Of a stretch of DNA of 64,000 nt, positions 40,484-49,459 are shown one piece after another (position 1 is the stretch's first letter; every line of letters starts with the position of its first letter). The stretch spans positions 3,510,501 through 3,574,500 of the forward strand of contig NZ_CP009122.1 of the NCBI RefSeq assembly GCF_000803645.1, read 5' to 3'. A program made the position numbers and the translations under genes. The notes below the pieces were generated by a model. That model did no database searches. It saw only the letters and a program-made list of their open reading frames with translations, and had not been told where the DNA came from. The DNA comes from Sphingopyxis fribergensis (GTDB lineage: Bacteria > Pseudomonadota > Alphaproteobacteria > Sphingomonadales > Sphingomonadaceae).

Positions 40484-40912
40484 TTAATGCGTCGGTTCGC
40501 CTGGCACCTCAGCCGCACCGGCGCCCTTTTGCGGCCGCGACAACACCCACCAGCTGCCGACCATCAACAGCACCGTCAGCGCCTCGATGATCATCGCCTG
40601 CACAATCCCTGAATTCACCGCGTCACCATTCGCCACACCGAACAGCCGGCCCGCAAGCGCCGTTCCGTACAACGCGGCGGGCACGAGCAACGCGCGTAGC
40701 CAGCCTGGCACCAGCGCGCCGATCACGGCGGCGGCAGCGGCGACAAGGAAGAAGGCCGACAAATCGGCGCGGATCGTATTGGTCGCCACGCCCTCGACAA
40801 CGATACCAAAGGTCTCGGAATAGCTCGCGGGATCGAACAGCCCCCGCGCCCCAACGATGACAAATAACAGCGCCCACAGCAGGACGGCACCGCGCAAGAC
40901 CCAATTGACCAT
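40484..40912 (-). CDS. DUF4345-like four-helix membrane protein
   Basis: A 142-residue protein with four membrane helices (WVLRGAVLLWALLFVIVG, ADLSAFFLVAAAAAVIGAL, ALLVPAALYGTALAGRLFG, AMIIEALTVLLMVGSWWVL). The spacing and the FDPASYSETFGI loop match the DUF4345 family. Function unknown. GGGGAG lies 7 bases before the ATG at 40912, so the longer frame above it is rejected. It ends in the flank of the long repeat. Confidence 0.72.
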   Translation of the reverse strand: MVNWVLRGAVLLWALLFVIVGARGLFDPASYSETFGIVVEGVATNTIRADLSAFFLVAAAAAVIGALVPGWLRALLVPAALYGTALAGRLFGVANGDAVNSGIVQAMIIEALTVLLMVGSWWVLSRPQKGAGAAEVPGEPTH

Positions 40913-40966
40913 CAATTTTCTCCCCTGATTGCCAGCAGGCTGCGACATCGGGGCAAAAAGTGCAAT

Positions 40967-42130
40967 CTATTCCGCGTTAAGATCGTCCGCAGCGAACGTC
41001 TCTTCGATCCAGCCGCCGCCGAGCACGCGGCTGGCATCGGCCGCGTCATAGAGCACCGCCGCCTGCCCCGGCGCGACGCCATATTCGGCCGCGGCAAAGA
41101 CCAGCCGGTCGCCTTCGACGCGCGCGGGCACCGGCTTCGCCATACTGCGCACCTTCGCCATCACATCGCGCCCGTCGACCGTACCCAGCCAGTTCGCCTC
41201 GCCCAGCCGCGCGCCCGCCACGGCGAGCGCGCGGCGCGGGCCGACGATCACCTGCTTGGCGCCAGCATCGAGGCGCACCACGTACAGCGGCTCGGCCTGC
41301 CCGCCGATTTCGATCCCTCGTCGCTGGCCGACGGTATAATGAATCAGCCCCTTGTGCGCGCCGAGCACCGTCCCGTCGACATGCACGATCTCGCCCTGGT
41401 CGTCGGCCTCCGGGCGCAGCTTGCGCACCAGCGTCGCATAATCGCCATCGGGGACGAAGCAGATGTCCTGGCTGTCGGGCTTGCCCGCCACGCCCAGCCC
41501 CAGGTCGCGCGCGATTTCGCGCACGACGCTCTTTTCGAGCCCGCCCAAGGGAAAGCGAAGAAAATCGAGCTGGTCCTGCGTCGTCGCGAACAGGAAATAG
41601 CTCTGGTCGCGCGCCGGATCGACCGCGCGGTGCAGTTCGGCACCCGCCGGGCCCATCATACGGCGCACATAATGGCCCGTCGCGAGGCAATCGGCGCCGA
41701 GCTCCTTGGCAAGCCGGAACAGGTCGGTGAACTTCACCCCCATGTTGCAGCGTACGCAGGGGATCGGGGTCCGCCCCGACAGATACTCATCGGCGAACTG
41801 GTCGATCACCGTGTCGCGGAACCGGCTTTCATGGTCATAGACATGATGCGCGAAGCCCAGCCGGTCGGCGACCGCGCGCGCGTCGCGGATATCCTGCCCG
41901 GCGCAGCACGCGCCGACACGCTTCGCTTTTGCGCCATGATCATAGAGCTGGAGCGTCACGCCGATCACCTCGGCGCCCGATCGCGCGGCAAGCGCGGCGA
42001 CGACGCTCGAGTCGACTCCGCCCGACATCGCGACGACGATTCGCCGGTCCTTCAGCGGCGAATCGAGCTGAAAGTCAGCCTGGGCGAGCCCGGCGGGGGA
42101 TGAAATCGTCTCGATCATGATCGGCGTCAT
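40967..42130 (-). CDS. mnmA: tRNA-specific 2-thiouridylase MnmA
   Basis: A 387-residue enzyme that adds sulfur to U34 of Lys, Glu and Gln tRNAs. The PP-loop is [17 protein letters not shown] (about residues 32-48). The two catalytic cysteines are in [10 protein letters not shown] and [12 protein letters not shown]. The C-terminal beta domain is complete. Two start ATGs (42130 and 42118) compete, and neither has a clear ribosome binding site. A 16-bp palindrome lies 43 bp upstream, between it and the sciP operon. Confidence 0.95.
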   Translation of the reverse strand: MTPIMIETISSPAGLAQADFQLDSPLKDRRIVVAMSGGVDSSVVAALAARSGAEVIGVTLQLYDHGAKAKRVGACCAGQDIRDARAVADRLGFAHHVYDHESRFRDTVIDQFADEYLSGRTPIPCVRCNMGVKFTDLFRLAKELGADCLATGHYVRRMMGPAGAELHRAVDPARDQSYFLFATTQDQLDFLRFPLGGLEKSVVREIARDLGLGVAGKPDSQDICFVPDGDYATLVRKLRPEADDQGEIVHVDGTVLGAHKGLIHYTVGQRRGIEIGGQAEPLYVVRLDAGAKQVIVGPRRALAVAGARLGEANWLGTVDGRDVMAKVRSMAKPVPARVEGDRLVFAAAEYGVAPGQAAVLYDAADASRVLGGGWIEETFAADDLNAE

Positions 42131-42172
42131 CTAGGGATGCATATCCAAAAATACCAGCTTTTCCGCCGTACA

Positions 42173-42188
42173 CGTCAATATATTGACG
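42173..42188. promoter_or_regulatory. 16-bp perfect palindrome
   Basis: CGTCAATATATTGACG is a perfect dyad in the 132-bp gap between mnmA and the sciP operon. Just after it is TTAA-N7-TAAC (42193-42207), close to a CtrA box, and a GAGTC (GANTC) methylation site near 42257. It could serve both divergent operons. Confidence 0.5.
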
Positions 42189-42262
42189 CCGATTAAGCTT
42201 CGCTAACGGGTTCTGAAACGGCCATTTACGGGACCTTAGCTCCTCTCGCGTAAACGAGTCGC

Positions 42263-42643
42263 ATGAACATCGCCCCGTCCGAACTGCCGCGCATTGCCGG
42301 TGCAGCCAGACTGTCGAAGCCCGGCTTCGACATCATCTTGGCCGTCTCCAGCGCGCGCCAGGCCATGCTGCCGACCGTCCGGCAACTGCGGACGCAGGCG
42401 CACCGCGAATCGCATGCCGCGAAGCTTAACGCGCTCCGCCATATTCTTTGCGGGAGCACCCGCATGGCGGAACAAAAGGCACCGCGAGTCGTTCGTTTCT
42501 TCGACTTATCGGACGATCTGAACGCCTCGCCGGAAACTATGAACAGCCTGTTTACCAGAGGATTTCAGGCGATGTTGAGCCCCTCTGATTTAGAGCAAAA
42601 CGCGTCGGAAAAATCCCCCCCCGACGGTGTAAATATGGAATGA
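42263..42643 (+). CDS. Hypothetical protein upstream of sciP
   Basis: A 126-residue protein with no recognised domain. It has a middle helical part (FDIILAVSSARQAMLPTVRQ, then LRTQAHRESHAAKL) and a polar C-terminus. Its stop overlaps the sciP start (ATGA, 4 bp), so the two are co-translated. The context suggests a cell-cycle or DNA-replication-linked role, which is inference only. Confidence 0.6.
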   Translation: MNIAPSELPRIAGAARLSKPGFDIILAVSSARQAMLPTVRQLRTQAHRESHAAKLNALRHILCGSTRMAEQKAPRVVRFFDLSDDLNASPETMNSLFTRGFQAMLSPSDLEQNASEKSPPDGVNME

Positions 42644-42945
42644 CTATGATCGAGAATCAGAAAATCCGGCCCGCACAGGTGATCGGCCCCCTCGGTGAAC
42701 CGCTAACCCTCGACACGCTGCCGCCGCCATCGACGACCCGTTGGGTCGTTCGCCGCAAGGCAGAGGTCGTCGCAGCCGTTAACGGTGGACTCTTGTCCGT
42801 CGATGAAGTGTGCGAACGTTATGGGCTGACCCTCGAGGAATTTGCCGGCTGGCAGCGGTCGATCGACCGCAGCGGCATGCCAGGGCTGCGCGTGACGCGC
42901 ATCCAGCACTACCGCGACCTCTACGAGCGCCAACAGCGCTTCTAA
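42640..42945 (+). CDS. sciP: CtrA inhibitor SciP (DUF1153)
   Basis: A 101-residue protein that matches SciP closely: QVIGPLGEPLTLDTLPPPST, then TRWVVRRKAEVVAAVNGGLL, VDEVCERYGLTLEEFAGWQR and a final TRIQHYRDLYERQQRF. In Caulobacter SciP is a small HTH protein that blocks CtrA-driven transcription in G1 cells. Alternative starts 42640 and 42646 are 6 bases apart. It is translated from an ATGA overlap with the gene before it and followed by a strong terminator. Confidence 0.92.
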   Translation: MTMIENQKIRPAQVIGPLGEPLTLDTLPPPSTTRWVVRRKAEVVAAVNGGLLSVDEVCERYGLTLEEFAGWQRSIDRSGMPGLRVTRIQHYRDLYERQQRF

Positions 42946-42972
42946 GGGCCGCGGGACCGGACCAGGCATGAG

Positions 42973-43003
42973 AGAGGGCGCTTCCGGCGCCCTCTTTTTT
43001 TTC
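42973..43003 (+). terminator. Rho-independent terminator after sciP
   Basis: GAGGGCGC and GCGCCCTC pair around TTCCG, followed by eight T. Confidence 0.92.
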
Positions 43004-43059
43004 GCGGTGGGTTGCGCCGCCGGTAGACAGAGGCCGCCCCCACTCGCTACCGGCGCGCC

Positions 43060-43266
43060 ATGGGTATCACCGCAACGATCATGAACACCGCCACCGGCCA
43101 GCCGATCCAGAAGATGAGTTTTGGCCGCATGCCCAAACCTTGGGCCAGTTTTACCCTCGCAACGGGCGAACTCGTCACCGCGGAGCGGATCGACGTCACT
43201 CCGCCCGCGCCCGGAAAATTCGCCGCGACGGTCCAGGTCTGGGTTAAGGTCAAGCCGCGCGATTGA
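43060..43266 (+). CDS. Small hypothetical protein
   Basis: A 68-residue protein with GQPIQKMSFGRMPKPWASFT and PGKFAATVQVWVKVKPRD, which looks like a small beta-rich fold. Codon third positions are GC-rich as in the neighbours, which supports coding. No ribosome binding site of note. No family recognised. Confidence 0.55.
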   Translation: MGITATIMNTATGQPIQKMSFGRMPKPWASFTLATGELVTAERIDVTPPAPGKFAATVQVWVKVKPRD

Positions 43267-43385
43267 GCCCGGACGCGTTGTTGGAAAAAGAAAACTTACG
43301 CGAATCCAGTGACATGACGATTTTGTTGCAACCCTGACGTTCATCCCGCGTTAAGCCCCCGAGTCAACTTTGGGAGTCACTCAAT

Positions 43386-43670
43386 ATGCGCAAGATGTTC
43401 ATTACCCTCGCCGCCACTTCGGCCCTCGCTCTCGGCGCCTGCCAGAGCCCCGCCGCCGACAAGGTCGAGGATCAGGCCGAAGCCAAGGCCGACGTGATCG
43501 ACGAGCAGGCCGACGCCATGCCCGAAGGTCCGGCGAAGGAAGCAACCGAAGCCAAGGCCGACGCCGTCGAAGCCGCCGGCGAAGAAAAGGCCAACGCAAT
43601 GGACGACAATGGCGAAATCGCCCCGTCGGAAACCGGCGCGATGGCCCCGGCCGATCCCGCGAAGAAATAA
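43386..43670 (+). CDS. Small lipoprotein, Ala/Glu/Asp-rich
   Basis: A 94-residue protein with a lipobox, LALGACQS (about 17-20), after a short signal peptide. The mature part is low-complexity and highly acidic with regular Ala spacing (KVEDQAEAKADVIDEQADAM, KEATEAKADAVEAAGEEKA), probably one long helix or a coiled coil. It is anchored to a membrane. A clear terminator follows the stop. Confidence 0.7.
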   Translation: MRKMFITLAATSALALGACQSPAADKVEDQAEAKADVIDEQADAMPEGPAKEATEAKADAVEAAGEEKANAMDDNGEIAPSETGAMAPADPAKK

Positions 43671-43705
43671 GAATCGAGGGCTTGCCTCCCCTAAAGGGCA
43701 GGGTG

Positions 43706-43737
43706 AAGGGCGCCGGATCGAATTCCGGCGCCCTTTA
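43706..43737 (+). terminator. Rho-independent terminator of the lipoprotein gene
   Basis: AAGGGCGCCGG and CCGGCGCCCTT pair around ATCGAATT. The stem is strong but the T run is short. The remainder of 43738-43893 has no gene. Confidence 0.75.
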
Positions 43738-43893
43738 TCGTGCGCGCCACTTTCTCGCAGCCTGTGATCTCGATCACCGCCGCAGCGCGCAATCGCGGAT
43801 ATTGACCCTAAATGGGACGGGAACTCGCTTCTAGCGAACCATTTCACGGACCACCCTCCCGCCGTCACCAGCGACCCAGGGCGGCGGGAGGGA

Positions 43894-44529
43894 CTAGCTG
43901 GCGGCCCGTTCGAGCGTCCGCAGCACATCCTGCACCCCCGGCGCGTCGCCATCGACGCGGAGCGCTTCGATCGCCGCCGCGACCTCCAGCCGATATTGGG
44001 CGACCCCAGCCGACTCGCCCGCCCACGCCGCATCCATCGATTTCACCAGCCGCTTCGCCGCCGCATTCTCCGACAGCATATGCACGTCGAGCACCTCCAG
44101 CCCCTCGGCACGGCAATGGACGAGAAGCGCCGCTGTCATCATCCGCGCGAGCCCCTGTCCCTGGAATGCGTCGAGCACCGCGACCGAAAATTCGCCCACC
44201 GGCCCGTCATGCCGGTGACGCACCGCATGCACCGCGCCGATCGGCGGCCGCCCGGGGCAGTCGCTGCAGATCGCGCCCCATGCGATATGGTCGTGCCCGT
44301 CGACGTCGGCGAGCCGCGCGACCACCGCATCGGGCAGCACCGACGCGGGCGAGAAAAAGCGCAGGTAGCGCGACTCCGCCGACAGTTTGGCAATCCCCTC
44401 GCGGATCAGCGGCGCGTCGTCGGGGGTGATCGTGCGCAGGCACACCGCGGTCCCGTCATTCAGCGCGCAATGCACCGCGACATCCTCGATCCGCGGCGCC
44501 GACCGCACCTGCCTGTCCGTCCCGGTCAT
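43894..44529 (-). CDS. GNAT acetyltransferase (Pat-like)
   Basis: A 211-residue GNAT protein. The opening VCLRTITPDDAPLIREGIAK, then LSAESRYLRFFSPASVLPDA, is the N-terminal part found in the acetyltransferase domain of Pat/PatZ-like protein-lysine acetyltransferases. The acetyl-CoA loop is FQGQGLARMMTAALL (about 125-139). There is no acyl-CoA synthetase-like domain, so this is the short form. GGAGG lies 7 bases before the ATG at 44529, and the longer upstream frame is rejected. It is divergent from the XRE gene across 200 bp of repeats. Confidence 0.8.
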   Translation of the reverse strand: MTGTDRQVRSAPRIEDVAVHCALNDGTAVCLRTITPDDAPLIREGIAKLSAESRYLRFFSPASVLPDAVVARLADVDGHDHIAWGAICSDCPGRPPIGAVHAVRHRHDGPVGEFSVAVLDAFQGQGLARMMTAALLVHCRAEGLEVLDVHMLSENAAAKRLVKSMDAAWAGESAGVAQYRLEVAAAIEALRVDGDAPGVQDVLRTLERAAS

Positions 44530-44600
44530 CGGTAACCTCCCTGTCCCCGCACGATAGGAGCGCCGGGCGCCACCCGCAATCCGTCCGCCGATCCATCTGA

Positions 44601-44656
44601 CTACGCATATCGGGCTAGGTATATCGGACTGCGTAAACTCGCCGCCGCATATCGGT
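44601..44656. repeat. Iterons with 14-bp period between GNAT and XRE genes
   Basis: CTACGCATATCGGG (44601), CTAGGTATATCGGA (44615), a diverged unit, and CGCCGCATATCGGT (44643). The shared ATATCGG falls at 44607, 44621 and 44649, all on one 14-bp grid. This fits a multi-site operator for the adjacent XRE-like regulator. Confidence 0.6.
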
Positions 44657-44727
44657 GAAATGTTGAAAGCCGACCGCGGCTTAACTTTGGTAATGTTGCA
44701 TCTTGAAGTCCGAAAGGTTGCAAGTCT

Positions 44728-45066
44728 GTGATCCATGACCACCCAGACGGCAGCACATTCGAAGTGCTCGGCGATCGGCTCGCACGGCTGCGCCGCGCGC
44801 GGGGGTTCAGCAAGACCGACCTCGCCGACCGGCTCGGCGTCACCGTCACGTCGATCTGCTATTGGGAACAGGGCCGCTCGCGCCCGCGGCTTGCAAGACT
44901 GCACGAACTCGCCGCGCTGCTCGGCACCACCCCCACCGAGCTCCTGAGCCGCGACAGCGCGCCGGGCGGCGACCATCTCTCCGACCTCGTCACCCGCATG
45001 CGCGCCGAAATCGCCCACGCCGCTGGCACGACGCCCGCAAAGGTCCGCATCACCATAGAGATGTAG
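44728..45066 (+). CDS. XRE-like helix-turn-helix regulator
   Basis: A 112-residue protein. The HTH is LGDRLARLRRARGFSKTDLADRLGVTVTSICYWEQGRSRP, split here as LGDRLARLRRARGFSKTDL then ADRLGVTVTSICYWEQGRSR, and is typical of the XRE/Cro family. The C-terminal part (about 75-112) is helical and ends AKVRITIEM. A GTG at 44728 is used as the start, with AAAGG 11 bases upstream. The repeats before it are a likely self-binding site. Confidence 0.78.
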   Translation: MIHDHPDGSTFEVLGDRLARLRRARGFSKTDLADRLGVTVTSICYWEQGRSRPRLARLHELAALLGTTPTELLSRDSAPGGDHLSDLVTRMRAEIAHAAGTTPAKVRITIEM

Positions 45067-45166
45067 CCGCGCCACCGATCCCCTCCCCTCGCCGCCCCGA
45101 TCCTGACACGGGGTGGCGTTGGGCGCGCCGGACTACCCAAAGGGCAAGCTCGGAGGATGGGAGCAG

Positions 45167-46990
45167 CTAGGCGTCGTCGCCCATGCGCAGCGCGGCAATA
45201 AACGCTTCCTGCGGAATATTCACATTCCCATATTCGCGCATCCGCTTCTTGCCCTCTTTCTGCTTTTCCAGCAGCTTTTTCTTGCGGGTCGCGTCGCCGC
45301 CATAGCATTTGGCGGTGACGTCCTTGCGCAGCGCGGCGATGGTTTCGCGGGCGATCACCTTGCCGCCGATCGCGGCCTGGATCGGAATCTTGAACATGTG
45401 GCGCGGGATCAGATCCTTCAGCCGCTCGCACATGCCGCGGCCGCGCGTCTCGGCGGTGCCGCGGTGGACGATCATGCTCAGCGCGTCGACCGGCTCATTG
45501 TTGACGAGGATGCTCATCTTGACGAGGTCGCCGGGGCGGTGGCCGATCTGGTGATAGTCGAAGCTGGCGTAACCGCGGCTGATGCTCTTCAGCCGGTCGT
45601 AGAAATCGAACACCACTTCGTTGAGCGGCAGTTCATAGGTGATCTGCGCGCGGCCGCCGACATAGGTCAGATTCTTCTGCACCCCGCGGCGGTCCTGGCA
45701 CAGCTTCAGGATCGGGCCGAGATATTCGTCGGGCACATAAATCACCGCCTCGATCCACGGTTCCTGAATTTCTTCGATGCGGTTCGGGTCGGGCATGTCG
45801 GCGGGGTTGTGGAGTTCGATCTCCTTCGCCGCCTCATTCTTGGTATGGCCGAGCTTCAACTTGTACACCACCGACGGCGCGGTGGTGATCAGGTCGAGGT
45901 CGTACTCGCGCGTCAGCCGCTCCTGGATGATCTCGAGGTGGAGCAGGCCAAGGAAGCCGCAGCGGAAACCGAAGCCAAGCGCCGCGCTGCTCTCCATCTC
46001 GAACGAGAAGCTCGCGTCGTTGAGGCGGAGCTTCTGGATGCTTTCGCGCAGTTTTTCGAAGTCGTTGGCGTCGGTCGGGAACATGCCGCAGAAGACGACG
46101 GGCTGGACTTCCTTGAACCCCGGCAGCGCCTGCGCCGCGGGCTTTTTGGCGTCGGTCACCGTGTCGCCGACGCGCGCCTGCGCGACGTCCTTGATCTGCG
46201 CGGTGATGAAGCCGATCTCACCGGGGCCCAGCTCGCTGAGCTGCTCGATCTTGGGCGTGAAACAGCCGACGCGGTCGATCAGATGCGTGGTGCCAGCCTG
46301 CATGAACTTGATCTGCTGGCCTTTTTTCAGCACCCCGTCGATCACGCGGATCAGGATGACGACGCCCAGATAGGGGTCGTACCAGCTGTCGACGAGCATC
46401 GCGACGAGCGGCGCTGTCGCGTCGCCCTTTGGCGGCGGGATGCGCGTGACGATCGCCTCGAGCGCTTCCTCGATGCCGATCCCGGCCTTGGCGCTGGCGA
46501 GCACCGCATCGTCGGCGGGCAGGCCGATGATATCCTCGATCTCCGCCTTCACCTTGTCGACGTCGGCGGCGGGCAGGTCGATCTTGTTGATGACCGGCAC
46601 GATTTCATGGTCGTGCTCAATCGACTGATAGACGTTGGCGAGCGTCTGCGCCTCGACCCCCTGCGCCGCGTCGACGACGAGCAAAGCGCCCTCGCACGCC
46701 GCGAGGCTGCGCGACACTTCATAAGCGAAGTCGACATGGCCGGGCGTATCCATCAGGTTCAGCTCGTACGTCTCGCCGTCCTTCGCGGTATATTTGAGGC
46801 GCACCGTCTGCGCCTTGATCGTGATCCCGCGCTCTTTCTCGATGTCCATATTATCAAGGACTTGCGCCGACATTTCGCGCGCGGTCAGCCCGCCGGTGAA
46901 CTGAATCAGCCGGTCGGCGAGCGTCGATTTGCCATGATCGATGTGGGCGATGATGGAGAAGTTGCGGATGTGGGACATGGGCGTGGTCAT
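45167..46990 (-). CDS. lepA: Elongation factor 4 (LepA)
   Basis: A 607-residue translational GTPase that back-translocates or remodels stalled ribosomes. G1 is [14 protein letters not shown] (about residues 14-27), G3 is DTPGHVDF, and G4 is NKIDLP. The C-terminal LepA-specific domain (about 490-607) ends [18 protein letters not shown]. The ATG at 46990 ([11 protein letters not shown]) is preferred; 46978 is also possible. It is preceded by a 402-bp gap that holds no gene and followed by a short convergent gap. Confidence 0.95.
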   Translation of the reverse strand: MTTPMSHIRNFSIIAHIDHGKSTLADRLIQFTGGLTAREMSAQVLDNMDIEKERGITIKAQTVRLKYTAKDGETYELNLMDTPGHVDFAYEVSRSLAACEGALLVVDAAQGVEAQTLANVYQSIEHDHEIVPVINKIDLPAADVDKVKAEIEDIIGLPADDAVLASAKAGIGIEEALEAIVTRIPPPKGDATAPLVAMLVDSWYDPYLGVVILIRVIDGVLKKGQQIKFMQAGTTHLIDRVGCFTPKIEQLSELGPGEIGFITAQIKDVAQARVGDTVTDAKKPAAQALPGFKEVQPVVFCGMFPTDANDFEKLRESIQKLRLNDASFSFEMESSAALGFGFRCGFLGLLHLEIIQERLTREYDLDLITTAPSVVYKLKLGHTKNEAAKEIELHNPADMPDPNRIEEIQEPWIEAVIYVPDEYLGPILKLCQDRRGVQKNLTYVGGRAQITYELPLNEVVFDFYDRLKSISRGYASFDYHQIGHRPGDLVKMSILVNNEPVDALSMIVHRGTAETRGRGMCERLKDLIPRHMFKIPIQAAIGGKVIARETIAALRKDVTAKCYGGDATRKKKLLEKQKEGKKRMREYGNVNIPQEAFIAALRMGDDA

Positions 46991-47392
46991 GCGCGGCGCA
47001 CTAGCAGGGGTTTGCAGCGCTGTCAGCAAGGGTCTTAAAGCCACAAAAGACCCGCATGCGGCGGCCCTGGATTATGTCCCCTTCGACCAGCTCAGGACAG
47101 GCTTTGTCGCTTTAGCGCGAACGCGCCTTCGCGCGCGCCGCGACGATCGACAGCGGCGAGCGGCGCGGCGTCGATCCAAAGTTCAGGAAAAGTCAGCCCT
47201 GCGAAACAATTTTTGTCCGCGCGAGCAAGACGTGAAGGGGCATACCCGCGGGCAATGGGCAAGGACGGCAGAGCGGACAAGTAAAAGAGCCAGACCACGA
47301 GGCTGGCACGGCCGGACAATGTAGGAAAGCGGCTTTTTCGCGCGGAGCCCCTCGCCTCTCCGTCAGCGCTTCGCGCTGCGGCACAGGGAGGA
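46991..47392. other. Gene-free stretch with partial repeat
   Basis: No ORF here has coding features. A half-copy of the GCGCGAAGCGCTGACGG-type element (about 47355-47394) adjoins the stop of the next leftward gene, and CCCCTTCGACCAGCTCAGGA (47079-47098) is a motif that recurs in sphingomonad intergenic repeats. Nothing else was seen. Confidence 0.6.
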
Positions 47393-48292
47393 TTAAAGCG
47401 CCAGCCACCGCCTGCAATCATCCCGCACACGCGCGTCGCCATCGCGCAGCCCTCGTTCCAGCACCGCCGCCCTGCCCTCGCCCTGCTCCACCGCCGCCAG
47501 CGCGCCAATCGCATTCGCGCGCACGCGCGGAACGGGGTGCGCTTTCGCGAACTGTTCGGCCACGTCGCGCCCATTGTCGGTCAGATGCACCGCGCAGCGC
47601 AGCAGCATTTCGCCGCTGGTCAGCGTCGGGCGCCGGGCGATCGTTCCCGCATCGAGGTCGACGATATATTGGTCGCGCCAGGGGACTTGCTCGCCTTCGT
47701 CCATGATGTTGAGGCTGACCGACAGGCTTTCGGGCGGCAGCTGGCTGTGGATGTCGCGGTGGGCGCGGTAGAGCATGATCTTGCCCCGAGTCAGCCTGCT
47801 GCGCTCGACAAATTGCAAGTTCAGCGGCTCGCCGAGGCGGCCGTCGAGGGTTTCGGAGTCGTAATCATAATAGTCGCTGATGTAGCCGGGGCCGAAATAG
47901 CCGATGGTGAGGAAGTGGAAATTATGGTCGTGCGGGACGCCGTAGGAGAAGGCCGCGGGGCCGCTTGTCGTGTACGCGGCGTCGCGCTCGGACGGCCAGA
48001 GGTTGGCGCGGAGGTAAAAGCCGCGCGGGCTGCGATGGAGGAGGAAGACCTGCGCGGTGTAGCGGTTGAGTTCAAGCTGGTCGGCGTAGCTTGCCTTGAG
48101 CGCGGCGATGACACGGGTTGCGAGGAAGTCGGGGTTGCGCCCGAGGCCGGCGAGGAGGTTCGTGCAGTGGGCGATGCTGGCCTCGTCGGTCAGGTCGACG
48201 CCGCTTTCGTCGAGGCGCGCGATGACTTCGTCGAGGTCGAGTGCGGAGCCGCTTGACGTGGGAAAGGGGCACGGGTCGATCAGGCGGGGCAT
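47393..48292 (-). CDS. Cupin-like and HEAT-like protein of a putative peptide cassette (protein A)
   Basis: A 299-residue cytoplasmic protein. Residues 116-145 hold a His-rich strand, SYGVPHDHNFHFLTIGYFGP (His121, 123, 126), and residues 176-184 hold AHRDIHSQL (His178, 182), a spacing that suits a metal site in a cupin-like barrel. Residues 243-299 look like one or two HEAT repeats (RVRANAIGALAAVEQGEGRA). AGGAG lies 8 bases before the ATG at 48292. It is the last gene of a leftward run with protein B and a 48-residue peptide. No named family is recognised. An iron-dependent oxygenase is a reasonable guess. Confidence 0.62.
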   Translation of the reverse strand: MPRLIDPCPFPTSSGSALDLDEVIARLDESGVDLTDEASIAHCTNLLAGLGRNPDFLATRVIAALKASYADQLELNRYTAQVFLLHRSPRGFYLRANLWPSERDAAYTTSGPAAFSYGVPHDHNFHFLTIGYFGPGYISDYYDYDSETLDGRLGEPLNLQFVERSRLTRGKIMLYRAHRDIHSQLPPESLSVSLNIMDEGEQVPWRDQYIVDLDAGTIARRPTLTSGEMLLRCAVHLTDNGRDVAEQFAKAHPVPRVRANAIGALAAVEQGEGRAAVLERGLRDGDARVRDDCRRWLAL

Positions 48293-48308
48293 CGTGCTTC
48301 TCCTGTTC

Positions 48309-48424
48309 CCCTCCACTCCTTAAGGGGAGGGGTCTCGCGGGTTTGTGCGAGGCCGATGGCCCCCACCCGCTGCGACTAGCGAACAAGTTCGCAAGTCTCG
48401 CTGCCCTCCCCTGAAGGGGAGGGC
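48309..48424. repeat. Palindromic repeat overlapping a gene end
   Basis: CCCCTCC and GGGGAGGG arms surround the core CCGCTGCGACTAGCGAACAA then GTTCGCAAGTCTCGCTG, the reverse complement of the core at 32460-32495 with a few changes. It supplies the last codons and stop of protein B. Confidence 0.75.
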
Positions 48425-49389
48425 TTGTTAAACAGCGCGTGCGTCGCCGCAGCGGCGGCGCGAACCTCGGGATGCGGATCGGCCACCGCCATCGCGGCGA
48501 GATGCGGACGCGCCGCCGCGGGGTTGAGTGCGACCAGTTCGCGCATCGCGGTCCAGCGCGCGGCGAAATCCTCGCTCGCCGTTTCGGCGACGAACAGCGG
48601 CGCGGCGTCGGTGCGGCCGAGGTGCCGGAGCAGGGTCAGCGCCATGGCGCGAAAGCTGCTGTCGCGGCGCGACGCGCTGACATGCGTCAGGCGGCCGCTT
48701 GCGATATCGTATGCGCGGATCGGGAGGCGCGACGGCGGCTGGACGGTGAGTTCGAGGTACAGGATGTCGCGGCCGGCGCGCGCTTGCCGGTTCTGGAGCG
48801 TGAAGCTTTGGCGCGCGGTGTCGAGGAGCAGCGTCTCGCCTGTCCGCAGCGGACGCGGCGGTTGGGTTTGGCATGGCGCGGCGTCTTTCGCGGTGAATCC
48901 GCCGGCTTCCTCGGCTGCGCTGACCACCACGCGGTGCGCGCAAAGCGCGGCGCCGCCGCAATCGAGGATATGGATCGCGGCGCGGCCGGGGACGAAGACC
49001 GTGGTGCCAGGCGCGGCGCCGTTCGCGGTGAACGGCCGCAGCTGGAGTGTCAGGCGGATCGCACCGCAATCGGCGAGGACGAGCCCGCCGGGACCGCCGT
49101 TGCCGCCGCCCACCATCCGCAGCGGCGGGCGCGCAAAGGGATCGGCGGCGAGCAAGGCCAGCGCCGCATCGAGCCGGCCGCAAAGCCAGCCAGTATCGGC
49201 AAGCCAGGGAAGCAGGCGCGTTATCGCGACGTCGGCGGGGGCGTCGGCGAGCTTCGCGATCGCGGTCAGCAGCCCGCCCGGGGCGGTGTCGGCCGCACTC
49301 CACGTCGCGTCGAGGTCCGCGACCGCGCGGCGCATCGCGAGGCGGCGCGCGGCATCGGCGCGAGGGAAATGGTCGTGGCGCGACGACAT
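48376..49389 (-). CDS. HEAT-repeat protein of a putative peptide cassette (protein B)
   Basis: A 337-residue protein. The N-terminal third is helical (RLAMRRAVADLDATWSAADT), the middle (about 90-225) is strand-rich and may be a diverged cupin-like barrel (FVPGRAAIHILDCGGAALCA, then GETLLLDTARQSFTLQN), and the C-terminal part (about 245-320) resembles HEAT repeats (FAARWTAMRELVALNPAAAR, ADPHPEVRAAAAATHAL). It shares this layout with protein A but lacks its His cluster. The ATG at 49389 has GAGG 9 bases upstream. The last residues, SPSGEGSETCELVR, are encoded by the repeat at 48309-48424, so the native end was probably lost. Confidence 0.6.
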   Translation of the reverse strand: MSSRHDHFPRADAARRLAMRRAVADLDATWSAADTAPGGLLTAIAKLADAPADVAITRLLPWLADTGWLCGRLDAALALLAADPFARPPLRMVGGGNGGPGGLVLADCGAIRLTLQLRPFTANGAAPGTTVFVPGRAAIHILDCGGAALCAHRVVVSAAEEAGGFTAKDAAPCQTQPPRPLRTGETLLLDTARQSFTLQNRQARAGRDILYLELTVQPPSRLPIRAYDIASGRLTHVSASRRDSSFRAMALTLLRHLGRTDAAPLFVAETASEDFAARWTAMRELVALNPAAARPHLAAMAVADPHPEVRAAAAATHALFNKPSPSGEGSETCELVR

Positions 49390-49459
49390 GACGGGCATCC
49401 TCGAAACGCGGGGGAAACGGCGGGCGCCGGGTGGTGGCGCCCGCCGCTCCCGCCCCCGC

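Noticed and set aside
44530..45075. A 5' extension of the GNAT gene to 393 codons
   Set aside because: It would run opposite the XRE gene and through the iterons. A good ribosome binding site marks the start at 44529.
45113..47038. A 641-codon open frame opposite lepA
   Set aside because: Antisense to lepA, whose GTPase motifs are complete. It is a product of codon bias.
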